Shown piece after piece: positions 38,135 to 46,835 of a stretch of DNA of 64,000 bases. The position numbers were made by a program, and so were the translations under genes. Numbering within the stretch: the first letter of the stretch is position 1; each line of letters begins with the position of its first letter. Below the pieces are notes generated by a model that made no database searches, was not told the origin of the DNA, and saw only the letters and a program-made list of their open reading frames with translations. Source of the DNA: a virus; the IMG/VR virus record IMGVR_UViG_3300025809_002164, positions 1 through 64,000 of that record; one strand, given 5' to 3'.

Positions 38135-40520
38135 AACAAATAAAATCTTGATCTAGGTAATCTATGTTTACACTAGAGCTTTCATTATTGATAATAAATT
38201 TAGCTATAGCCACTTCCACTTCATTTTGCATAATTCGCCTAATAGGTCTGCCACCTAAGTCATAACGTATTGTCTCTTTAAGGATATGTTTTCTAGCTTT
38301 TGAGGTCATGTAACATTTGATTCCTTTTTTTGATAATTTGTTTTTAACTTGAGCTAATTCAATATTAATTATTTTAGTTAAATCTTTTTCGGAAAAGTTA
38401 TTAAATAATACTATGCCATCAAACCTATTAACTAATTCCGGACTTAATTTCCTTTTGGCTTCGTTGAATATGCGGTCTTGATTGGAATCTTTGCTATGTA
38501 GAAAACCAACAGAGCCTTTTTTATCAATTAGATCCGCGCCTAAGTTGCTAGTCAAAATAATAATAGTGTTCTTGAAAGACACCTCGTCTCCAGCATTGTC
38601 TGTAAGTCTACCTTCCTCTAAGATTTGAAGTAGAGATTGGAGTACTACTGGGTGGGCTTTTTCAACCTCATCAAAAAGTAATACTGAATGTGGATTCCTT
38701 TTAACTTTCTCAGTCAGAATGCCACCCTTCTCGTACCCTATGTATCCTGGCGACGAGCCAGACATTTTACTCACCGCAGTTGACTCGCTGAATTCACTCA
38801 TGTCAAAGTAGATTAATTTTGAGTCTGAGCCGAAATAATGTTTAGCTAAAGCTTTAGAGGTTAAGGTCTTCCCTACTCCTGTTTTCCCTAGAAATAGAAA
38901 ACTACCTATTGGTCTATGTGGATCTTTCAATCCGCACTGAGATTTGAACAATGAATTTGAGATTTTTGAAATAGCTTCGCTTTGACCTATGACAGATTTA
39001 TTCATTTTACTTTCCAAGCAGAGAAGTTTTTTAGAAGTAGTTTCATTTAAGGATTCTATTGGTATGTCTAGATTTTTAGAAATAATTTCTCTAATATCTT
39101 TTGAGCTTACAGTAGGTATGGCTCTATCTTCTGCCCATTTCTCCATAAGTTTTTTGTATGAATCAAATACTGAAGATTTAATTGAGTTGCTTATCTCATC
39201 ATTAGTTAAAACTTTTTCCATTTTTTTTGCCATGCTAGGCTTCTTGAACGATCTAATTTTAACTGCGGCTCCTGCCTGATCTATTAAATCTATAGCTTTG
39301 TCTGGAAGCTTTCTGTCATTTATGTACTTAACGGATAAGGCAATAGCCTCATTGATCGCAGAGTCTTCATATATGACAGAGTGGAACAGAGAGTAATCTT
39401 CTTTTAGGTTATCTAATATTTTTTTGCAAGTTTTTTCATCTGGCTCATCAAGTTTGATCATTTTGAACCTTCTTTTTAATGCTGAATCTTTCTCGAACGA
39501 TTTTTTATATTCTTCAAATGTGGTAGCCCCAATACAAGTGACTTGACCTTTAGATATATAAGGTTTGAGTATGTTCGCCGCATCCAAGGAACCTTCTGAG
39601 TTTCCAGCTCCAATTAGAGTGTGAATTTCATCAATAAATAAAATAATATTCTTATCTAGAATGACTGCATCTATGAAAGATTTTAATCTTTCTTCAAATT
39701 GCCCTCTATATTTAGTGCCAGCAATCATTGATGATAAATCAAGGGATATTATTTTTTTATTTAATAAATAATCATTGCACTTAAGGGAGACTATTTTGTT
39801 GGCTAAATTTTCAACCAAAGCTGTTTTACCTACTCCTGCATCGCCCACAATTAAAGCGCAAGATTTAATTTTTCTACACAGAGTTTCCTCTAGTTGAGAT
39901 ATATATTTATCTCCTCCAGATATGAAATCAAAATCTCCAGACCTAGCTTGATAGTTTAAATTTGAACTATAACTCTCTATGGCGTCTTTATCAGCTTCAT
40001 TATAGCTGGGTTGATGGGGAGAGTTGGAGCTAGAGAAGTTCATTCCAGGCATATTAATTTCTGGATTATATATAACATCATAAGTTAAAATCTCTTCCAG
40101 TAGAGCTAGAACTCCGTCTACGTTAATATCGCAAGCTAAGAAATAATCGATAATTGGAGATGTTATGTCTGAAAGCATTGCATACAAGATGTGCTCAACA
40201 CTTACATATGAATGATCTTTTTCTGCCGATAGTTGAGATGCGAACTCAAGACAAAATTGAGTATCTCTCCCTAAGGGTATACTTCCTTTAGACTTCTCGT
40301 TCTCTTGGGAGTTATAGTCTAAAGTTTTTACTACTAGGTCTGTAATTTTACTAAAATCCAACTCAAGCTTTTCCGCGAGAAAGGGTAGTAGAAATGTATC
40401 AACTTTTAGAAAAGATAGTAATATATGGTCTAGAGATACCTCGGTGTTCCCAAATTTTTGAGCAAGCGTTTTGGATAGTTGAAGTATTTCTTGGCACCTA
40501 GGAGTGTAGTTTGATGGCAT
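38103..40520 (-). CDS. clpC: ClpC-like AAA+ ATPase
   Basis: 805 residues. The N-terminal Clp domain starts YTPRCQEILQLSKTLAQKFG. AAA1 has GDAGVGKTALVENL and IILFIDEIHTLIG. AAA2 has LGKTGVGKTLTSKALA and VLLFDEVEKAHPVVLQS. The linker between them lacks a long ClpB M-domain. The loop KKGSVGFLHS carries the VGF tripeptide that docks ClpC/ClpA/ClpX onto ClpP. It could therefore unfold substrates for host ClpP. The LALAA-ending tmRNA tag encoded nearby is a candidate signal. Confidence 0.85.
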   Translation of the reverse strand: MPSNYTPRCQEILQLSKTLAQKFGNTEVSLDHILLSFLKVDTFLLPFLAEKLELDFSKITDLVVKTLDYNSQENEKSKGSIPLGRDTQFCLEFASQLSAEKDHSYVSVEHILYAMLSDITSPIIDYFLACDINVDGVLALLEEILTYDVIYNPEINMPGMNFSSSNSPHQPSYNEADKDAIESYSSNLNYQARSGDFDFISGGDKYISQLEETLCRKIKSCALIVGDAGVGKTALVENLANKIVSLKCNDYLLNKKIISLDLSSMIAGTKYRGQFEERLKSFIDAVILDKNIILFIDEIHTLIGAGNSEGSLDAANILKPYISKGQVTCIGATTFEEYKKSFEKDSALKRRFKMIKLDEPDEKTCKKILDNLKEDYSLFHSVIYEDSAINEAIALSVKYINDRKLPDKAIDLIDQAGAAVKIRSFKKPSMAKKMEKVLTNDEISNSIKSSVFDSYKKLMEKWAEDRAIPTVSSKDIREIISKNLDIPIESLNETTSKKLLCLESKMNKSVIGQSEAISKISNSLFKSQCGLKDPHRPIGSFLFLGKTGVGKTLTSKALAKHYFGSDSKLIYFDMSEFSESTAVSKMSGSSPGYIGYEKGGILTEKVKRNPHSVLLFDEVEKAHPVVLQSLLQILEEGRLTDNAGDEVSFKNTIIILTSNLGADLIDKKGSVGFLHSKDSNQDRIFNEAKRKLSPELVNRFDGIVLFNNFSEKDLTKIINIELAQVKNKLSKKGIKCYMTSKARKHILKETIRYDLGGRPIRRIMQNEVEVAIAKFIINNESSSVNIDYLDQDFICYDKPTVRKKK

Positions 40521-40546
40521 ATTTTGTATGTCTTATATATAATACA

Positions 40547-43108
40547 CTATTTTATATCACCTAGCTTCATGAAAATCTTTTCGTCTATTATTGACATTGA
40601 GTCAACGAATAGAACATCTTCAGCCTTTCTGCCTACGATAACAACTATACTATCTTTAGCTGGAATTTCATTACCTTTGTCTAAGTATTCTGTGCAGGTT
40701 TTTTTTCTCTTAGAGTCAACCATGATTCCGGGGAGGCTGCCAACTTCGTCAGTTAATAAAACTTTTATATATTTATTTCCATTGCTACTAGTTTTTGAGA
40801 AAGAATCTTCTACTACCCCTATAAATTTACATTTGTCACCACTAGCCATTAATTTATAGTGCAGGCAGTCTTTAATTGAGTTGTCTTTATTGTCGAAAGC
40901 ATTCTTAAGTCTGCAAGAATAGCTGTAACCTAGAAGCTTTCTCTCAAAAAACCAGTTTGCAAATTTTTCATATTGCACATTCTGTTCATATATTTTTTTG
41001 TATTTATAATATTTTTCTTTAAATGTATTAAATCTTGACTCTTTCATGAGAGGCTTGCCATCCTCTGCTAGCATTGCATCTGATTTTGCAGCGTGTATTG
41101 ACTCAAGTATGTCGTAGTTGAATTTTTCGCCAAGCTGCATGAAGTTTCTCTTCTCCCTGTCAGTTAGCAAGTTGAATGCTTGAGCTTCTAAGGCAAGCCT
41201 AGGCCTACTTAATGAAGAGTCCTCGCTTAATGCTCCAGCTTGAATAATGGCTGAAAGTATACCTATGTTTAAACCTGCCTGTTTTGCGGATAGGAAAACG
41301 TCATACTTATTAGTGGTCTTAGAACCTCTAAATTCAGCTAAAGCTTTAAGGGATTTATCACTAACACCCTTAATGCTATTTAATCCGAATCTAATATTGT
41401 TCTTATCTATTGTAAAGTCAAAACTAGACTTAATTAAATTAGGTTGAAGTAAATTTATATTAAAATAAGAAAGCTCTCTGCTGATTTTAGATATTTCGTC
41501 TTGCTGATTAGGCTCAAACTCGGACATTTTAAGTAAGCTAAGGAAGAATTCTTTAGGGTGTTGAAACTTTAAGTAGGCAGTCCATGCTGCAAGTGTAGCA
41601 TAAGCTATTGAGTGCGACTTATTGAATGAATAATTTGCACTATCTTCGGCAACTTTCCATAGAATTTCTCCGACTTCTATAGGTAGATTGTTTTCTTTAA
41701 TTTTAGCATCTATCTTTTTTTGCCATTCTGCCATTTTTTCAACCTTTTTCTTTCCAACTATCCTCCTTAGTTGCTCTGACTCGTCAAGACTGAAGCCAAC
41801 TTTAACAGCCATTTTCATCAACTGCTCTTGGTATAGAGGTATACCTCCGGTATAATCAAGTACATCATCAAAGAAAGGATGTATGCTTTGGAAGTTAGAA
41901 GTCTTAACATACTCCGCATAACTATCAGCAAACTCTAAAGCTCCAGGCCTGGCGATAGCTATAACCGCGCTTAATTCTTCTATACTTTTAGGTTTAATTT
42001 TCTGGCAAACTCTAAAATTTGTCTCAGCTTCAATTTGAAATAACCCATGAGGGTTTTCTAAATTTTGTAGAGGTTTATATATTTCCACATCATTTAAATC
42101 TACATTATATATATCAATATCTAAAGTATCACAGACATCATAGATCACACTTAAAGTTCTTAATCCGAGAATATCGAATTTAACCATTAGTTCGGCGACC
42201 CAGTTCATGTCGTAACCAGTAATCAAGTTGCCCTCAGGAGTTCTTTGCATTGGGCAAATTTCAGACATTTCTCTATTTGATATAGCTATGCCGGATGGGT
42301 GTACTCCTGTATTTTTATTTAAGCCTTCTATTTTTTGAGCAATAGAAAAAACTTGAGGGTTGCTGTCGGCCCACTCCTGAAATTTAGAACTATCTGAATA
42401 GCAATCAGATAATGGTGCAACTTTTCCGTATTTCTTGGGCACACAAGAACTCAAATCATTAACCTCTTCCTCTGTAAATCCTCCTACAATTTTGCCGCAC
42501 TCCTTAATGCAAAGTTTACTGCTCAGTGTATTCAATGTTAATATGTTTGCAGTTCTTCCTGGATGTTTTTGCTCAATGTAATGTATTACTGTCTGCCTAT
42601 GCTCATAAGCTATATCGTTATCAACATCAGCTAGTAAGCTTCCATCTAGATATGTAATTCCGTTCTTATTTATTTTTCGAGCTCTACTTTTAGAAACGAA
42701 CCTCGCAAAAAATAACTCGTGCCTTATTGGGTCGACTTTAGTTACATCTATCAAGAAAAGAACCAAGCAGCCTGCAGCCGAACCTCTACCTGGGCCAGTC
42801 GGTATTTTATTCTCATGGCAGAAGTTAAGTATATCCCAATTTAATAATATATAATCTATGAAGCCTAGATCCTTCAAAATTGTAAGCTCTTCCTTTACTC
42901 TTTCGTAATATATTTTTTTATTTTTAAATTTATCTATACCTTTTCTTTTGACACCGTCCATGCATAACTTTCTTAGGAAATCAAAATTAGATACATCTTC
43001 GCTTAGATCTAGATTCTTGTAGTATTTAGGTAATATTTCAAGACTGGGAAGCAATACTCCCGGAGGGGCATACTCTTCGTATTGTGTGAATTGATTGAGA
43101 AAACTCAT
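40547..43108 (-). CDS. dnaE: DNA polymerase III alpha subunit, polymerase part
   Basis: 853 residues from the ATG at 43108, which lies in an ATGA overlap with the exonuclease gene and has GGAGG upstream. The PHP domain is absent; it is encoded separately at 43943. Palm motifs GPGRGSAAGCLV, the Asp pair in ADVDNDIAYEHR and VKFDILGLRTL are present, followed by the fingers HSIAYA region and an OB domain (VVEDSFSKTSSNGNKYIKVL). It synthesises phage DNA. Confidence 0.9.
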   Translation of the reverse strand: MSFLNQFTQYEEYAPPGVLLPSLEILPKYYKNLDLSEDVSNFDFLRKLCMDGVKRKGIDKFKNKKIYYERVKEELTILKDLGFIDYILLNWDILNFCHENKIPTGPGRGSAAGCLVLFLIDVTKVDPIRHELFFARFVSKSRARKINKNGITYLDGSLLADVDNDIAYEHRQTVIHYIEQKHPGRTANILTLNTLSSKLCIKECGKIVGGFTEEEVNDLSSCVPKKYGKVAPLSDCYSDSSKFQEWADSNPQVFSIAQKIEGLNKNTGVHPSGIAISNREMSEICPMQRTPEGNLITGYDMNWVAELMVKFDILGLRTLSVIYDVCDTLDIDIYNVDLNDVEIYKPLQNLENPHGLFQIEAETNFRVCQKIKPKSIEELSAVIAIARPGALEFADSYAEYVKTSNFQSIHPFFDDVLDYTGGIPLYQEQLMKMAVKVGFSLDESEQLRRIVGKKKVEKMAEWQKKIDAKIKENNLPIEVGEILWKVAEDSANYSFNKSHSIAYATLAAWTAYLKFQHPKEFFLSLLKMSEFEPNQQDEISKISRELSYFNINLLQPNLIKSSFDFTIDKNNIRFGLNSIKGVSDKSLKALAEFRGSKTTNKYDVFLSAKQAGLNIGILSAIIQAGALSEDSSLSRPRLALEAQAFNLLTDREKRNFMQLGEKFNYDILESIHAAKSDAMLAEDGKPLMKESRFNTFKEKYYKYKKIYEQNVQYEKFANWFFERKLLGYSYSCRLKNAFDNKDNSIKDCLHYKLMASGDKCKFIGVVEDSFSKTSSNGNKYIKVLLTDEVGSLPGIMVDSKRKKTCTEYLDKGNEIPAKDSIVVIVGRKAEDVLFVDSMSIIDEKIFMKLGDIK

Positions 43109-43746
43109 ACCTCTACCTCCCATATCATTTTTTTAAAAACTTCATAGTTTTGCTCGATGTCATACAATGCATCGTGCAGTCGACTTTCATCTATACTAAT
43201 ATCGTAATCCTTGCATAAGTCCATAAGTTTCTTTTTTGATTTTCTGTCAATCATGTTGCATAATTTATACTGCCAGCTGAAAAAATCTGAATCTGTGCAT
43301 CTTTTGATGTCGTTCTTGATTGCCTTAGCTAAGCATAGGGTATCTATAGATCTATCTATGTATGAATAATCAGGGATCTTTCCTAGGCACCTTCGATATA
43401 TGCCGTGAATATAAATGTCGAACCCGAGTATGTTGTGCCCGACATTGATGTAAGACTTGTCGTATAAGAGTTTTTCAAAATCGTTAAGAGCTGATAAGGG
43501 GTCTCTAGCTTTATCTTTATACTCTTTTTCTGTCCAGCCTGTCATTTTTGCCGCTGTCTTGGACATTTTAAGATCGTCCCAATGCAGCCAGCAATCTTTC
43601 TTTAATGTGATCTCTCCATTCTCTATAGTCATGTAACCTAGTTGCCAAGGTTTATTATCTAGAGAGCCTAAATTTAGACAGCAAGTTTCAAAATCGAAAA
43701 ATAAATACTTTTGATTCTTGTTAAATCTTAATAAGTTTTCCTTCAT
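43105..43746 (-). CDS. dnaQ: DNA polymerase III epsilon-like 3'-5' exonuclease
   Basis: 213 residues. The DEDDh active site is visible: FFDFETCCLN (D, E), VGHNILGFDIY (D) and ESRLHDALYDIEQ (H, D). It proofreads for the polymerase and lies between the two DnaE parts, which hints at a separate-chain holoenzyme. Its stop couples to the DnaE start. Confidence 0.85.
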   Translation of the reverse strand: MKENLLRFNKNQKYLFFDFETCCLNLGSLDNKPWQLGYMTIENGEITLKKDCWLHWDDLKMSKTAAKMTGWTEKEYKDKARDPLSALNDFEKLLYDKSYINVGHNILGFDIYIHGIYRRCLGKIPDYSYIDRSIDTLCLAKAIKNDIKRCTDSDFFSWQYKLCNMIDRKSKKKLMDLCKDYDISIDESRLHDALYDIEQNYEVFKKMIWEVEV

Positions 43747-43919
43747 TTGATTGATTTGCCTTCAAACGTTTTATTTAACTCCAAGAGTAAAGACTTTCTC
43801 TCTAAATTGTTAAGGTTATTATATTGTTTTTTAATCGCCTTCATGAATCTTCGCTGTTCGGCTACCCCCTCTTGAAAATTGATTGCTTTTTTAATTTTTA
43901 GTACAGTTTTTTTGTTCAT
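43743..43919 (-). CDS. Small basic protein between DnaE parts
   Basis: 58 residues, Lys-rich and helical (KTVLKIKKAINFQEGVAEQR, then KAIKKQYNNLNNLERKSLL). The stop overlaps the DnaQ start (ATGA). Its position between the PHP protein and DnaQ suggests a holoenzyme linker, as inference only. Confidence 0.55.
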   Translation of the reverse strand: MNKKTVLKIKKAINFQEGVAEQRRFMKAIKKQYNNLNNLERKSLLLELNKTFEGKSIK

Positions 43920-43942
43920 ATATTTTATGTATTAATTGTTTC

Positions 43943-44683
43943 CTATTTATTATCTTCTAAGTAGCTTTCAAAACTAAAGCTATCGCTTGCAAGGTGGTCG
44001 AAATTTGGGACATCTAATGTCCTCTGCTTGAATTGTCTCGAACAGATACATTTATATGTTTGGTATGCATGAAAGTCTTCTTTGTCCTCATAATAAATGC
44101 TCTTAGCTGTCGAGTAATCATGCCCATTTGATGTGCAATAAGATTTTACTATAGACTGCATTCTTCTGTCAAAGGGTAACCCGTTGTTTTCGATTAAAAA
44201 ATGAGGAGAAAGGAAAGATAGATCTGGTATGCAACTGCAGAAATGCATTGTGTTCATGAACAAAAAAGAATCATAGAATGGGATAGACATGTTGAGGCTA
44301 TCTTCATCCCACAGGGACTTCAAGTGGGAGAAGTCTAGTAACCCGTCGTTTTCACAAAATGAGTGTGAGTATATACTATTAAGTAAGGAGCAGCCTTTGT
44401 CGTTTTTTGCAAAAATTATGACTTTGTGTGTGCATTTTGAGCTAGAATTAAGATCTGTGTGTGATGCTGAAATTCTTAAGCCAAAAATTAACTGAATACC
44501 TAAGTCTTTGGCACACTTTTGGGATTCAAGGAAGCCGATTAGTGAATCCTCTACCATTATAACTTGCTTCAGCTTATTTTTGGATGCGATTCCAAATACA
44601 CTGGCAACTTTAGATCCTTTTTGTTCCGATACTTTGAGTATACTTTTTCCTATAGAGTAATGACTTTTGAATAGAGCTAACAT
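43943..44683 (-). CDS. DnaE PHP-like domain as a separate protein
   Basis: 246 residues. The start LALFKSHYSIGKSILKVSEQ, then SKNKLKQVIMVEDS and LGIQLIFGLRISASH parallel the N-terminal PHP segment of DnaE. The metal-binding His cluster seems incomplete (only HY at the first HxH position), so phosphatase or exonuclease activity may be lost, as in E. coli DnaE. It heads the polymerase operon under the promoter at 44692-44720. Confidence 0.75.
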   Translation of the reverse strand: MLALFKSHYSIGKSILKVSEQKGSKVASVFGIASKNKLKQVIMVEDSLIGFLESQKCAKDLGIQLIFGLRISASHTDLNSSSKCTHKVIIFAKNDKGCSLLNSIYSHSFCENDGLLDFSHLKSLWDEDSLNMSIPFYDSFLFMNTMHFCSCIPDLSFLSPHFLIENNGLPFDRRMQSIVKSYCTSNGHDYSTAKSIYYEDKEDFHAYQTYKCICSRQFKQRTLDVPNFDHLASDSFSFESYLEDNK

Positions 44684-44691
44684 TGTTTAAT

Positions 44692-44720
44692 ATATTAGCA
44701 GAATTAAATTAAAAAGTCAA
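44692..44720 (-). promoter_or_regulatory. Promoter for the polymerase operon
   Basis: TTGACT (44715-44720), 17-base spacer and TAATAT (44692-44697) on the minus strand, 8 bases before the ATG at 44683, so almost leaderless. Confidence 0.8.
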
Positions 44721-44721
44721 G

Positions 44722-45717
44722 CTATATTTGATATTTTTCTATGAAAGATTCTACAGGTTTACCTTCTCCTATGTGCATCTCCAGCTCTGATATTATTTTA
44801 CTCCTTAAGGCTAGCATATCTTTAGGCATATGTTGAGATTGAGACTCCCTTAAGCTTGCAGAGCCAGCTACAATTAAAAGTATTGCGAGAGGGTCAAACA
44901 CAAATATTAATATTAATATGACCATCCTGACTGCAGAGCTTGCTCCTATTTCTGGCCCCCCAAAGTCAGAGATTACCTCTGCTATATATTTAATTGGGCC
45001 TAACTCAGCATTAAGTTGGCTCAGTTGTAAGTTTAGTTTATTCTTTTCTGATTTAATTAATAAATAATCTTCTTCCAATTTTTCTAGTGCTGGAAATATG
45101 TTCAATTCTATATTGGATCGATATCCTTCCATTCTTTCTTGAATTTTAATTTTCTCTGAAGATATTTGAGATCTTTCGCTGACTTGCCCCTCTTGAGCTT
45201 GAGCTATGTTTTTAGAAGAAGAGAATCCACCTTTAGATCTTACCTCAGATATGATTAAATCTAAACTCTTTAATCTTTCATTCATTCTTTGTATGGAAAG
45301 GTAGTCTTCTGCTTTTAATTCTTCCGAGGTTTTTTTCTGAGATTGAAGGGATAGCTTCTTGTTGCTGGCTGATTCTAGCTTGCTGTCAAGCATTTCTATT
45401 TCAGACTCAATTGAATCTGAGCCGGACTCTTGCTCTATGTGTGACTTGCTTAAGAATCCAAAAATACCCATGCTTGTTATTAGGGATAATATTAAAACTG
45501 AAAAAGTTAAGTAAGACCTAATGGTAATTCCGCAAGACTTCCAATTCCTGTGAAGCCAGACAGCAGTAATTAACTTTCCTACCTCTAAAGATCCTCCCAT
45601 GACAACTATAGCCCAAAAAACTCCAGGAAATATCGTGGTAAGGCCTATTATGCTGAAATATGCAGCCACAGCAGCCAAAGTTAAGGCTGAACTCATAACT
45701 AGTAAAGGAAATATCAT
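44722..45717 (-). CDS. Membrane coiled-coil protein
   Basis: 331 residues. Three N-terminal spans (about 1-95, e.g. FPGVFWAIVVMGGSLEVGKL and FSVLILSLITSMGIFGFL), a long coiled coil (about 95-240, with LDSKLESASNKKLSLQSQKK) and a fourth span (AVRMVILILIFVFDPLAILL) followed by a C-terminal tail. Similar four-span coiled-coil proteins are seen in marine phages. It probably acts at the membrane during replication or packaging; not known. Confidence 0.6.
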   Translation of the reverse strand: MIFPLLVMSSALTLAAVAAYFSIIGLTTIFPGVFWAIVVMGGSLEVGKLITAVWLHRNWKSCGITIRSYLTFSVLILSLITSMGIFGFLSKSHIEQESGSDSIESEIEMLDSKLESASNKKLSLQSQKKTSEELKAEDYLSIQRMNERLKSLDLIISEVRSKGGFSSSKNIAQAQEGQVSERSQISSEKIKIQERMEGYRSNIELNIFPALEKLEEDYLLIKSEKNKLNLQLSQLNAELGPIKYIAEVISDFGGPEIGASSAVRMVILILIFVFDPLAILLIVAGSASLRESQSQHMPKDMLALRSKIISELEMHIGEGKPVESFIEKYQI

Positions 45718-45740
45718 AAGTGATATTACACTAAAAAAAT

Positions 45741-46835
45741 TTATCCGAACAAATCTTCGAACTGAGAGGTTTTAGGTTTTGACCAATGAGGGCAACCTGA
45801 ATATTTCATTAGTTCAATTGATTGATCTTTCTTTTTTTTAGACTCAAGAGTATGCTTATCCTCAGTAAAGCACGTTTTTAAAACTTTGCCGGAAGAATCT
45901 TTTAAGGCATAATAAGAAAAAGGTTTCCTGTAGGAGCATATAAATGCAGGTATAGGATCTCCTTTCGAATCTAGTACATTTTGACCTTTACTAATCTTGA
46001 AGCCGTCTTTACCGCAAGCTAAAGGGCCTCCAAATGTACCGTCTGATGGGTAGGGTTGGTTTGCTGCAAAATTAGATAGACCTTTTTCTTCGTCAAAAGT
46101 ATCTATGTAACTTTGTATTTCGGTGAGTTCATGCTCGAGCCCTAAGAGCTCTTCGTCTGTGACCATATCCATAGATACAATTCCGTTTCCTTTGTATCCA
46201 AACATATCCTTGTCTAGTTTAAATTTAAGAAATATAAACTCGCTCTCTCTTGTTTTAAATTCTGGGTACAAATGTTTTACAGCTAAAGAATACATTAAGT
46301 GTTGCAAGTTGTCTGTTATTTCCTTGCCTTTGAATACTTGTTTACTGCTCTTAAAGTCTCTAATCAATGCAAAAGACTCACCTTTATATAGGAATAGTTT
46401 ATCTATGAATCCTTTAATTCTATAAGATAAATTTCCGTTGTTGACCACAATGTCGAAATCTTTTTCAGATATAGACTCATCAGGCTTATCTAAATCTTTA
46501 CCGAAGAAGTCGTAGTGCAATCCATTTATAGTCATCTTATCTATCAATTCTAAATTATCCGAATCGTCTACATTAAGCTTTTTCGCATAGTGCATTATTA
46601 TTTTACTAATCGCGGGACATTTAAACACAGAATTACCTTCAATCATTCTGTCGTAGTTTTTCTTATGCCTAGGTTCTCCCATTAGCTCAAAAATTAAGTG
46701 ACATATCCATCCCCTGCTAGCTCCATCGTTCGATTTATCTGGAAGCTTTAATTTATAATTGCACCAATACTTCCAGGAGCACTGTTGTAATGTTTTTATT
46801 CTACTTGCTGATAGTGCTGATTCGTGCTTATTCAT
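45741..46835 (-). CDS. RecB/Cas4-like exonuclease with Cys cluster
   Basis: 364 residues. LSASRIKTLQQCSWKYWCNY starts the PD-(D/E)XK RecB-family fold with Cys. IKGFIDKLFLYKGESFALIR, then DFKSSKQV, is the D and DxK active site, and QHLMYSLA is the Q-x-x-x-Y motif. Late Cys residues (CSYRKPF, CFTEDK, YSGCPHW) could complete a 4Fe-4S cluster as in Cas4 and AddB. It lies between the primase and a membrane gene, as in phage recombination modules. Confidence 0.8.
   Translation of the reverse strand: MNKHESALSASRIKTLQQCSWKYWCNYKLKLPDKSNDGASRGWICHLIFELMGEPRHKKNYDRMIEGNSVFKCPAISKIIMHYAKKLNVDDSDNLELIDKMTINGLHYDFFGKDLDKPDESISEKDFDIVVNNGNLSYRIKGFIDKLFLYKGESFALIRDFKSSKQVFKGKEITDNLQHLMYSLAVKHLYPEFKTRESEFIFLKFKLDKDMFGYKGNGIVSMDMVTDEELLGLEHELTEIQSYIDTFDEEKGLSNFAANQPYPSDGTFGGPLACGKDGFKISKGQNVLDSKGDPIPAFICSYRKPFSYYALKDSSGKVLKTCFTEDKHTLESKKKKDQSIELMKYSGCPHWSKPKTSQFEDLFG

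Noticed and set aside
43095-43123. GGAGG before the DnaE start as evidence of general Shine-Dalgarno use
   Set aside because: The motif is inside the exonuclease coding sequence (codons for W-E-V-E-V) and almost no other gene has it.
40547-44683. Split intein joining the two DnaE parts
   Set aside because: The PHP gene ends in an acidic tail (YLEDNK) without a Cys-starting intein, and no intein C-part (ending HN before Cys) precedes the polymerase part.
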